Source: a bacterium (GTDB lineage Bacteria; CBDUZB01; JAGLHV01). Taken from it: a DNA stretch of 9,891 bases. The DNA lies in contig JAGLYT010000036.1 of assembly GCA_023132075.1 (NCBI GenBank), positions 1 to 9,891 on the forward strand. Reading direction: 5' to 3'. Made by a program: the position numbers and the translations under genes. Within the stretch, counting starts at the first letter, position 1. Every line of letters starts with the position of its first letter. Of this stretch, positions 1-5,812 are shown one piece after another. Below the pieces are notes generated by a model that was not told the DNA's origin, did no database searches, and saw only the letters and a program-made list of their open reading frames with translations.

Positions 1-1145
1 ACATCCGTGGTAATAATTGTATCCGGCTTAACCAAATTACTTATCGTCCGGATAAGGTTTATCGGGTGTAAAAAATCGCTATTCTTTTCCCTTAGAAAGG
101 GATGCTTTTCTTTTATCCTTTTAATTTGCTTAATCCAATCTCCCCGACGATCAGAATTTATAAAGGGCATTATTTGTTTCAAGGCCATACCTATATCCCC
201 TGCAACGGAAAAATTCGCTTTTTTAATTTTATCAATTTCAGAACGGTCAATATCAATGTGAATAATTTTTGCCTGAGGGCAAAATTTCTTAACATTACCG
301 GTAGCCCGGTCATCAAAACGCACCCCAAAAGCCAAAAGTAAATCTATCTCATTAAGAATAAAATTGGTATAACGCGCCCCATGCATTCCCGGCATTCCCA
401 AATATAAATGGTCATCCGCAGGAAAACACCCTAACCCCATCAAGGTTGAAGTGACAGGGATAGAATTCTTTTTAGCTAACTTATACAATAATTTGTGTGC
501 CTTTGAATGAACAATCCCTCCTCCGGTATACAGCAAAGGCCGTTTGGCTTCGTTAATCATTCCGGCAATGTGTTTAATATCGGATAAATTAATTTTCTCA
601 GTGGCTTTTTCTTTTTCCTTGTCCGGCCATTGTTCAAATTCAATAGCCTGGCGTTGAACATCTTTGGGAACATCAATTACCACAGGGCCGGGCCTTCCGG
701 ATGCAGCGATTTTAAACGCCTCGGGAATGATATAAAGCAATTCTCTTGCGTCCCGAACAAGAAAATTATGTTTGGTAATGGGTAAAGTCATCCCATAGGT
801 ATCCACCTCCTGAAAAGCATCGGTACCTATAAAAGACGTTGGAACCTGCCCGGTAACGGCAATAATAGGAATAGAGTCTAATTTTGCATCAGCAATAGCA
901 GTTAATAAATTTGTTGCCCCCGGACCGGAAGTGGCAAAACAAACAGCTGTTTTTCCCGTTGCTCTGGCCATTCCATGAGCGATAAAACCGGCTCCTTGCT
1001 CATGCCGGGCTAAAATGTGTCGTATCTTGCTTTTATAAAGCGCATTATACAAGGGAAGATTTGCTCCGCCCGGAATTCCGGAAACTATATTAATTCCCTC
1101 TCTTTCTAATAATTTAATAATAATTTCTGCTCCTGTATATTTCAT
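1..1145 (-). CDS. ilvB: Acetolactate synthase large subunit, N-terminal two thirds (cut by window edge)
   Basis: Acetolactate (acetohydroxyacid) synthase catalytic subunit, a thiamine-diphosphate enzyme that condenses pyruvate with pyruvate or 2-oxobutyrate in the first common step of valine, leucine and isoleucine synthesis. The open frame was translated directly; 381 complete codons are present of a usual 550-600, and it leaves the window at the 'TTDV' segment that opens the C-terminal TPP-binding domain. Visible marks are the N-terminal 'GIPGG' loop (residues 23-27), the 'RHEQGAGFIAHG' helix with the probable catalytic Glu49, 'ATSGPGATN', and the family signature 'GVRFDDRATG' from about residue 274. 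ATG at 1145 is preceded 6 nt upstream by AGGAGA. The gene lies directly behind two tandem attenuators, which independently supports its identity. Other TPP enzymes of this fold (glyoxylate carboligase, pyruvate oxidase) are less likely given the signature and the leader. Confidence 0.97.
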   Translation of the reverse strand, partial: MKYTGAEIIIKLLEREGINIVSGIPGGANLPLYNALYKSKIRHILARHEQGAGFIAHGMARATGKTAVCFATSGPGATNLLTAIADAKLDSIPIIAVTGQVPTSFIGTDAFQEVDTYGMTLPITKHNFLVRDARELLYIIPEAFKIAASGRPGPVVIDVPKDVQRQAIEFEQWPDKEKEKATEKINLSDIKHIAGMINEAKRPLLYTGGGIVHSKAHKLLYKLAKKNSIPVTSTLMGLGCFPADDHLYLGMPGMHGARYTNFILNEIDLLLAFGVRFDDRATGNVKKFCPQAKIIHIDIDRSEIDKIKKANFSVAGDIGMALKQIMPFINSDRRGDWIKQIKRIKEKHPFLREKNSDFLHPINLIRTISNLVKPDTIITTD

Positions 1146-1151
1146 TATTTT

Positions 1152-1157
1152 TCTCCT
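1152..1157 (-). promoter_or_regulatory. Ribosome-binding site of ilvB
   Basis: AGGAGA on the minus strand, 6 nt before the ATG at 1145. It lies downstream of the second terminator, so ilvB translation can only begin on transcripts that pass both attenuators. Confidence 0.85.
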
Positions 1158-1188
1158 TTTAAAATATTTTGATTTACTAAATTTAAAT

Positions 1189-1222
1189 AAAAAAACCCCT
1201 GTCGGCCTCTCGCCAACAGGGG
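1189..1222 (-). terminator. Intrinsic terminator 2 (promoter-distal attenuator of ilvB)
   Basis: In the transcript, CCCCUGUUGGC (1222-1212) pairs with GCCGACAGGGG (1206-1196) across a GAGAG loop, giving 11 bp with one G-U pair. Seven U residues follow (1195-1189). It sits between leader ORF 2 and the ilvB ribosome-binding site, so it acts as an attenuator rather than an end-of-operon terminator. Confidence 0.93.
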
Positions 1223-1242
1223 GGTGTGTATAATTAAACACT

Positions 1243-1329
1243 TCACCCTTGCGGCGGAGGCCTGCCTACAACATATACTACTACCACAACAGCAACAATA
1301 TTAATTTTCATTCTTTCTAATTTTTTCAC
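1243..1329 (-). CDS. ilvB leader peptide 2 (28 aa, valine-rich)
   Basis: Short regulatory ORF with GTG start at 1329 and TGA stop at 1243-1245. Its core reads I-N-I-V-A-V-V-V-V-V-Y-V-V (residues 9-21), eight Val codons in ten positions (12-21), mostly GTA and GTT, followed by G-R-P-P-P-Q-G at the C-terminus. A strong AGAGGAG lies 7 nt before the GTG, which favours this start over an in-frame ATG at codon 7. The stop is about 20 nt before the 5' arm of terminator 2, close enough for ribosome position to affect folding. Known: valine runs in leader peptides of ilv operons report charging of tRNA-Val. Inferred: stalling in the Val run, or at the Pro-Pro-Pro triplet, changes terminator formation. 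The peptide itself probably has no other role. It has no leucine in its core, so leucine sensing is unlikely here. Confidence 0.87.
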   Translation of the reverse strand: MKKLERMKINIVAVVVVVYVVGRPPPQG

Positions 1330-1336
1330 AACCTTG

Positions 1337-1343
1337 CTCCTCT
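1337..1343 (-). promoter_or_regulatory. Ribosome-binding site of leader peptide 2
   Basis: AGAGGAG on the minus strand, 7 nt before the GTG at 1329. It decides the GTG start of leader ORF 2. It lies just after the U-tract of terminator 1, so leader 2 is translated only if module 1 reads through, unless another promoter exists. Confidence 0.8.
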
Positions 1344-1363
1344 AAAATTATATTTGGTTAAAT

Positions 1364-1403
1364 AAAAAAAGCCCCTGTCAGCTATCCACCGACAGGGGCT
1401 TTT
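1364..1403 (-). terminator. Intrinsic terminator 1 (promoter-proximal attenuator of ilvB)
   Basis: In the transcript, GCCCCUGUC (1399-1391) pairs perfectly with GACAGGGGC (1379-1371) around an 11-nt loop. Four A-U pairs (1403-1400 with 1370-1367) extend the base of the stem, and a run of seven U (1370-1364) follows. It lies 18 nt after the stop codon of leader ORF 1. Its arms share CCCCUGU and GACAGGGG with terminator 2. Confidence 0.93.
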
Positions 1404-1421
1404 AAGTTTAGCCTTAAGCTA

Positions 1422-1508
1422 TCACTTTATGCCCACGGTGAAAATACCATGCACTATAACTACTACATTTACACCTACTATTGAAAAAAGAATTTTATTT
1501 ATTTGCAT
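1422..1508 (-). CDS. ilvB leader peptide 1 (28 aa, Ile/Val-rich)
   Basis: Short regulatory ORF with ATG at 1508 and TGA at 1422-1424. Fourteen of 28 residues are branched-chain (seven Val, six Ile, one Leu), with the cluster V-V-V-I-V at residues 15-19. GGTGA at 1518-1514, which matches the GGTGA part of the canonical Shine-Dalgarno sequence, lies 5 nt before the ATG. The ORF starts about 40 nt after the predicted transcription start and ends shortly before terminator 1. Known: this composition and placement match leader peptides of ilv attenuators. Inferred: it reports charging of both tRNA-Ile and tRNA-Val, whereas leader 2 is chiefly a valine sensor. Its start region is inside an inverted repeat (1435-1520). 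Confidence 0.87.
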   Translation of the reverse strand: MQINKILFSIVGVNVVVIVHGIFTVGIK

Positions 1509-1520
1509 AGTTTTCACCGT
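1435..1520 (-). repeat. Inverted repeat enclosing leader ORF 1 start
   Basis: In the transcript, ACGGUGAAAA (1520-1511) pairs perfectly with UUUUCACCGU (1444-1435). After a 2-nt bulge, CUAUGC (1510-1505) pairs with GCAUGG (1452-1447) with one G-U pair, giving a total of 16 bp around a loop of about 52 nt. The 5' arm contains the GGUGA ribosome-binding site and AUG of leader ORF 1; the 3' arm lies in codons 19-25 of the same ORF. It resembles the 1:2 stem of classical attenuators, which pauses polymerase, but here it would also hide the start site. Confidence 0.65.
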
Positions 1521-1539
1521 AAATATTTATTTTTCCAAC

Positions 1540-1595
1540 TTTCCTCATAAAAAGAATATATCATAAAAAATCTTTATTTGTCAAGAATTTTTTAT
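1540..1595 (-). repeat. Promoter-region repeat, copy 1 (ilvB)
   Basis: A 56-nt stretch that matches 4608-4663 without gaps at 48 of 56 positions. It includes the whole promoter, its AT-rich spacer and the initial transcribed bases. The match ends sharply on both sides, so it is a shared regulatory element or a duplicated promoter. Confidence 0.75.
1555..1584 (-). promoter_or_regulatory. Sigma70-type promoter of the ilvB leader
   Basis: TTGACA (1584-1579) and TATATT (1560-1555) are separated by 18 nt, with an extended -10 TG one base before the -10 hexamer. Predicted start is A at about 1548. No terminator lies between this promoter and the upstream receptor gene, so readthrough could add to its output. 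Confidence 0.82.
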
Positions 1596-1644
1596 AATCT
1601 CTCTCTTCTTGTTCCAAAAGGCATATTCTTCTTTTTCATCGCTT

Positions 1645-3558
1645 TTAAAACTTATACCCTACTTCGGCCAACCAGCTTGTGCCTGGCATCGGATAAAATT
1701 TTGTTTCTTCGTATTCCTCATCAAAGATATTATAAACAGACAAAGATAGCTCCAAATTCTTTAACACACTTGCCATAAGTTTAGCATCTGTAACTGTATA
1801 AGCATCCAATTCTCCTTCAGGAGTGGGAGGCATCGTTGAGGAATCCAAAGGATAATTTCTTTTACCTACATAGTGAAAAGTAGTATTTGCTGTGAAAGAA
1901 TTACCCATTTTAAAATTTAATCCCACATTAAACTTCTGTTTAGGTGCATAATCTAAATCTTCATCAGTTTCCCCATCCTTAGCTTCTTGATATGAATAAT
2001 TAACAAAACCATTAAGATTGTCAACAAAGAGCTTGCTCTTTATCCCCACTTCCATCCCTTTTATCTCCGCTTCGTCTTTATTCTCATTATCATATTCTAT
2101 AACAGGAATAGGAGGAAAACCTGTAGGTGGAATTACAACATATCTCCCAACAATTAAATCCGTTGTCTTGTGATAGAAAGTATTTATTTCTCCTTCCATA
2201 TCCTTAGTAAATTTATAACCCAATCCTATTTCATATGCCTTTATTTTTTCAGGTTTAAGTTCCTTGTTTCCTGCCATATGCATTGTTGGTCCATGCCACA
2301 TATCAGTATACAACTCCGCAAATGTAGGGGCTCTAAATGCTTCACCATAAGAAGTTTTAAGAACAGCCCGCCCAAAATCATAAACGGCACCCATCCTCGG
2401 ACTGGTCACCTCTTCATAAACAGAATGCTTATCATGTCTTACGCCCAGGGTAACTATCAGTTTATCGAGAGGCTTAAATTCGTCTTGTAAATAAATAGCA
2501 GCATTAGTAGTACTGTGCTCTCCGTTTAATGCTTCTACTGAATCTGCCTGGTCCTGACGAATTTCCACACCACAAATAAGCAAATTCCCGGAACCTAACT
2601 GCCAGTTGTGTTGTATGTCTGCTCCTATAGTTTTTTCATTAACGGTTGCTTCGGTAGTCATTTTTACTAAGTCATTCCGGTCATTAATATATCCCCTAAC
2701 CATCAGTTCCATCTCGGAATTCAACTCCATATTTCCTATACAGTCTACAAAACTTTCCTTTATTTCTTCGGTATAGGCAGGGGTAGGTCTTGCCGTTTTA
2801 CCCGACAATCCACGGTCTGTTTCATGATGACCAAAGGATAAAGTAAAATAAGAAACCTGCATCTTTCCATAAATATTATAATCTTCCAAATCCGTGTTAT
2901 CGGCAATTAATTGTGACCCATCAGTTTTATACCAACGAGCAGTAAATAAACTACCGATTTTCTCGCTTTTTTTACCGAAACTTAACTTATGGAATTGGGT
3001 AGAAAACTCTCCTCCTGATGCCGAAAATTCTAAACCATCAATATCCTCCGGTGATTTAGTAATTATATTAATTACTCCGGCAAAAGCATTAGCTCCGTAA
3101 ATTGCTGAACCAGGACCTTTAATTATTTCAATCCTCTTTATATTAACCAGAGGCAAGGTTAAATCGGGGAAAAAACTTCCATGATTTGGGGTATTAATCG
3201 GACGGCCATCAACTAAACAAAGAACCCTGTTTGTAGCCCCTGTAATCGTATTACTTAGCCCTCTGGGCGCTAAATAAAATTTTGTCCCGGCATTTCTTAC
3301 ATCTAATCCCGGCAGAGACCTTAAAAGATCACTAATTGTTAAACACCCCGAATTTTTAATATCCTCTGCTGTAATAACATTAATGGTAGCCGGCGCTTCC
3401 CCTATCTCCTGCTCATGGCGAGCTGCTGTTACTACTAAAATTTCCTTCCCAAACAACAAAAATTCCGGAGATATTTCATCCGTTTGGGCAAATGCCGATG
3501 ACGTAAAAAGACATATTAAACACGATATCCAGATCATTCTAAAAATAGCTTTTATCAT
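1645..3558 (-). CDS. TonB-dependent outer-membrane receptor
   Basis: Gated outer-membrane channel that takes up a scarce ligand (siderophore, haem, cobalamin, metal chelate or similar) using TonB energy. The 637 residues are typical for the compact BtuB/CirA-like size class. Residues 1-24 form a signal peptide ending A-F-A before Gln25. 'EILVVTA' at 39-45 looks like a TonB box. The plug follows to about residue 170, with 'LRSLPGLDV', 'LVDGRPIN' and the hallmark 'IKGPGSAIYGANAFAGVINI' (146-165). The rest is alternating beta-barrel sequence ending in Phe. ATG at 3558 has AGGAG 7 nt upstream. It lies 79 nt downstream of a substrate-binding-protein gene on the same strand with no terminator between them, so the two are probably co-transcribed and may handle the same ligand. 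The ligand cannot be read from the sequence. No terminator follows before the ilvB promoter. Confidence 0.95.
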   Translation of the reverse strand: MIKAIFRMIWISCLICLFTSSAFAQTDEISPEFLLFGKEILVVTAARHEQEIGEAPATINVITAEDIKNSGCLTISDLLRSLPGLDVRNAGTKFYLAPRGLSNTITGATNRVLCLVDGRPINTPNHGSFFPDLTLPLVNIKRIEIIKGPGSAIYGANAFAGVINIITKSPEDIDGLEFSASGGEFSTQFHKLSFGKKSEKIGSLFTARWYKTDGSQLIADNTDLEDYNIYGKMQVSYFTLSFGHHETDRGLSGKTARPTPAYTEEIKESFVDCIGNMELNSEMELMVRGYINDRNDLVKMTTEATVNEKTIGADIQHNWQLGSGNLLICGVEIRQDQADSVEALNGEHSTTNAAIYLQDEFKPLDKLIVTLGVRHDKHSVYEEVTSPRMGAVYDFGRAVLKTSYGEAFRAPTFAELYTDMWHGPTMHMAGNKELKPEKIKAYEIGLGYKFTKDMEGEINTFYHKTTDLIVGRYVVIPPTGFPPIPVIEYDNENKDEAEIKGMEVGIKSKLFVDNLNGFVNYSYQEAKDGETDEDLDYAPKQKFNVGLNFKMGNSFTANTTFHYVGKRNYPLDSSTMPPTPEGELDAYTVTDAKLMASVLKNLELSLSVYNIFDEEYEETKFYPMPGTSWLAEVGYKF

Positions 3559-3637
3559 TGGTCCGCTCCTTTTTGTATTATTTTTTTACCTTCCTTAAAA
3601 ATATTTTTTTACCCCCCTCCGCCTCCTTTCTTTTGGT

Positions 3638-4594
3638 TTATTTAAAAATTTTATGAGCTCTTTCTGAAACAGAAAAAGGAATCTTTAACCCTAAAACCTC
3701 GGCAACTTTACTATTTATTGTTAATATTGTTTTCCTGGGAACAGTCGTTTGCAAATTAACAAGTTTTTCTCCTTTTAATATTTTACAAGCTAATTCCCCG
3801 GACTGTATACCAATATCTTTATAATCACACTCTAAACCAATTAAAGCCCCCATTTCTACCACATAATTGGCTTGAGCAATAACCGGGATTTTCTCCTTTA
3901 AAGCAATTTTTAAAATGTACTGCAGGGATTGATAGCTAATAACAGTAGTATCTGCAATTAACCATAATACATCTATTTTTTTTATCAAGCGATTAATTGC
4001 TATCGGTACTTCCTCTGGAGAAAAAACATTCTCTTTAATTAATTCCAGGTCACATTTTTTAGCTGCCTGAATAGCTATTGTAATTGTATCACCCGTCTTC
4101 TTGGAATCATAAATGACCCCCACCTTTTTGCCCTGTGGCAGAACTTCTTTTAATAGTTTAAACTGGTGTTCCGGGGGAACGTTCATAGAAGCTCCGACAA
4201 AATTGTCCTCTGAACTTCTGATTTTATTTATAAGCCCGGTCTCTATTGGATTTAACACCATGGTAAAAACTACCGGGATGTCATTTATCTTTTTCTTAAG
4301 TATTTTGCTTGCTTTCGTCCCAAAGGATATGATTAAATCAGGATTTTTTTTTCTAATTTTATTAATAATAAAATAATTCCTTTTTGAATTTCCTTCCAAA
4401 TCGTAATAGGTTATTTTTTTTTTACAACCTTTTTTCCTCAATACATTTAAACATCCTTTTAAAGCAATCTCATAAGGTTTTACCTTTCTGTTTTTTATAA
4501 TGCAAATGCTGGAAGTTTTAGAATAAACTGAAGGGACACAAAGAACTGCTATAAACAACAAAGTTATTATTACTTTTTGTTTTTTGAGAAGCAT
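3638..4594 (-). CDS. ABC-type substrate-binding protein, TrpX/PF04392 family
   Basis: Periplasmic binding protein of 318 residues. Residues 1-25 are a signal peptide (K-rich start, hydrophobic core, V-Y-S before Lys26) without a lipobox cysteine, so the protein is probably soluble in the periplasm. Family marks are 'IISFGTKASKIL' (88-99), 'DIPVVFTMVLNPIETGL' (105-121), 'NFVGASMNVP' (131-140) and 'LLKEVLPQGKKVGVIYD' (147-163), all in the places expected for PF04392. Members of this family have been linked to tryptophan or other amino-acid and small aromatic uptake, and some act as sensor subunits. ATG at 4594 follows a GGGGG site. No permease or ATPase gene is adjacent; instead the gene is followed by a TonB receptor. 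It has its own promoter, which is nearly identical to that of ilvB. Confidence 0.9.
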   Translation of the reverse strand: MLLKKQKVIITLLFIAVLCVPSVYSKTSSICIIKNRKVKPYEIALKGCLNVLRKKGCKKKITYYDLEGNSKRNYFIINKIRKKNPDLIISFGTKASKILKKKINDIPVVFTMVLNPIETGLINKIRSSEDNFVGASMNVPPEHQFKLLKEVLPQGKKVGVIYDSKKTGDTITIAIQAAKKCDLELIKENVFSPEEVPIAINRLIKKIDVLWLIADTTVISYQSLQYILKIALKEKIPVIAQANYVVEMGALIGLECDYKDIGIQSGELACKILKGEKLVNLQTTVPRKTILTINSKVAEVLGLKIPFSVSERAHKIFK

Positions 4595-4607
4595 TTATTT
4601 CCCCCTA

Positions 4608-4663
4608 TTTTCTTATAAAAACAATATACCATAAAAAATATTTATTTATCAAGACATTTTTAT
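4608..4663 (-). repeat. Promoter-region repeat, copy 2 (substrate-binding protein)
   Basis: Second copy of the 56-nt element also found at 1540-1595, with 48 of 56 bases the same. The differences are scattered single bases, including T for C in the -35 (TTGATA here, TTGACA there). Confidence 0.75.
4623..4652 (-). promoter_or_regulatory. Promoter of the substrate-binding protein/TonB receptor operon
   Basis: TTGATA (4652-4647) and TATATT (4628-4623) with an 18-nt spacer and an extended -10 (TGG before TATATT). Predicted start is near 4616, about 20 nt before the ATG at 4594. The ribosome-binding site sits in this short leader, leaving no room for a riboswitch or attenuator. Confidence 0.78.
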
Positions 4664-4707
4664 CTCTCAAAGGAACTGGTTGTGTGAAATTCCTCTTGGT
4701 TTTTATA

Positions 4708-5790
4708 TTATTTAATGTCTAAATAAATTTCATCTCTTTTTAATTTATTGAATTGTGATAAGTAATCTTTCCTGCCAATGGCAATAAAATGCATATAGCG
4801 GGGATATTGTACAAAATGGAATTTCCGGAAGATTTTTTGGCCAAAGTAGGCGAAGTTATAACTAATTACTGCAGAACATTCCTGTTTTTTAATGTGTTTG
4901 AGATAAAAAGAAAGAAAAGACTCCTGTTCTTTTTGGCTTAATGATTTCAAATAAATATTATCTAAAACTGCAACCTTGATATTTGTTTTTCCCCGTAAAG
5001 TCATATAATAATAATTTATAATTCCCCTGACCTGATTATCTTTTTTAAAGATTAGAGTTTCCGCTTTGTTTTTGAAAGAAAGTTGTCTGGAAAGCTCTTC
5101 CCGGTTATCCCAAATTCTGGCCAGTTTTATTTTTTTATCTTTTGAATATAAATTCAATAACTCCTGACATTGCGCCAGGTCTTCTTCTTTTAATAAACTG
5201 ATATTTTGAAAATATGTTTCATCTATTCTTATTTTTTCTATCCAGTTTTTAAAAGGTTTTAAAAGAAGTATTTTCTCATAAAATTTCAAGGGTTCACATT
5301 GATTTACTTTTTTCAAATCTAACATTTTCACATAAAAATTAAAAGTGGCTAGTCTTTTTACCCCGTAATTTTCTTTTCGGGCAAATTTTTTTAAAAGCAG
5401 AGTTGATGAATGGCCTTTATCCATATAAACAAAAAAACACGGACATTTTCTTTTATCTATTATTTCCTTAGCCATTTCTAAAAACTGGCTATACCCCAAC
5501 CCTTTCCTTTGATAATCCGGGTGAACTGAAAACAATCCTCCTATATAAGTTTCTAATTCCCGGTTAAAAAACCTGATTTTTCTTCTAAACCCGCCGATAA
5601 AACTAACTATCTTATTTTGTTTTTTAATATTGAACTTAATATTTATTTCGGAGGAATTTAAAATCCATTCCAAAAAATCAACATCCATATCCGTCATACT
5701 CTGCTTTTCATAACCACTTTTCCAAACCCGTTCCATCAAATCCTGATATAGCTGCTCAAAGGATAGCTCATTATTATGTATATCATCCAT
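4708..5790 (-). CDS. GNAT-family acyltransferase, probably two-domain
   Basis: 360-residue cytoplasmic protein. The N-terminal half carries the GNAT acyl-CoA-binding signature: strand 'YIGGLFSV' (82-89) then 'HPDYQRKGLGYSQF' (90-103), matching the Q/R-x-x-G-x-G pyrophosphate loop, with a following helix. The C-terminal half, roughly 205-345, has the strand and helix pattern of a second GNAT fold ('LIFKKDNQVRGIINYYY', 'VAVLDNIYL') but no glycine loop, so it is probably a non-catalytic partner half as in other duplicated GNAT enzymes. This is inferred from pattern only. The substrate is unknown. It starts 22 nt after the AarF-family gene. The nearest GGAG is 13 nt before the ATG, an unusually long gap, and an in-frame stop at 5797-5799 rules out a much longer start. 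It is the last gene of a likely phasin-kinase-GNAT operon. Confidence 0.8.
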   Translation of the reverse strand: MDDIHNNELSFEQLYQDLMERVWKSGYEKQSMTDMDVDFLEWILNSSEINIKFNIKKQNKIVSFIGGFRRKIRFFNRELETYIGGLFSVHPDYQRKGLGYSQFLEMAKEIIDKRKCPCFFVYMDKGHSSTLLLKKFARKENYGVKRLATFNFYVKMLDLKKVNQCEPLKFYEKILLLKPFKNWIEKIRIDETYFQNISLLKEEDLAQCQELLNLYSKDKKIKLARIWDNREELSRQLSFKNKAETLIFKKDNQVRGIINYYYMTLRGKTNIKVAVLDNIYLKSLSQKEQESFLSFYLKHIKKQECSAVISYNFAYFGQKIFRKFHFVQYPRYMHFIAIGRKDYLSQFNKLKRDEIYLDIK

Positions 5791-5812
5791 ATAAATTCAA
5801 ATTCTCCAAATT

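Larger units (their letters stand above)
1189..1548 (-). promoter_or_regulatory. Tandem double attenuator leader of ilvB
   Basis: The complete cis-regulatory leader, from the predicted transcription start (about 1548) to the last U-tract. In order of transcription it holds leader ORF 1 (1422-1508), terminator 1 (1364-1403), leader ORF 2 (1243-1329) and terminator 2 (1189-1222). Both ORFs have 28 codons and are rich in Ile/Val codons, the classic arrangement for ribosome-mediated transcription attenuation of ilv genes. Seen: ORFs, stems and U-tracts. Known: uncharged Val/Ile/Leu tRNA stalls the leader ribosome and favours an antiterminator. Inferred: here both checkpoints must be passed, which would widen the regulatory range or require shortage of more than one amino acid. 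Candidate antiterminator pairings are GGGC (1434-1431) with GCCC (1399-1396) in module 1, and GGCAGG (1266-1261) with CCUGUU (1220-1215) or GGCCUC (1262-1257) with GAGGCC (1209-1204) in module 2. These pairings are tentative. Confidence 0.85.

Noticed and set aside
1347-1352. Perfect TATAAT between terminator 1 and leader ORF 2, a possible second promoter
   Set aside because: No -35-like hexamer at 16-18 nt (that position is the GC stem of terminator 1), no extended -10, and transcription would begin inside the ribosome-binding site of leader 2.
1146-1548. T-box or amino-acid riboswitch as the explanation for the ilvB leader
   Set aside because: I see no T-box consensus sequence or specifier-loop layout. 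The leader is instead accounted for by two peptide ORFs and two terminators.
1592-1639. 15-codon ORF (MKKKNMPFG...) between the receptor gene and the ilvB promoter
   Set aside because: No ribosome-binding site, ends next to the -35 box, and has no composition hinting at a leader peptide. It lies upstream of the promoter, so it is not on the ilvB transcript.
4664-4707. Imperfect stem (AGGAA with TTCCT) after the GNAT gene as a terminator
   Set aside because: The stem is short with a bulge and a 14-nt loop, and no U-tract follows.
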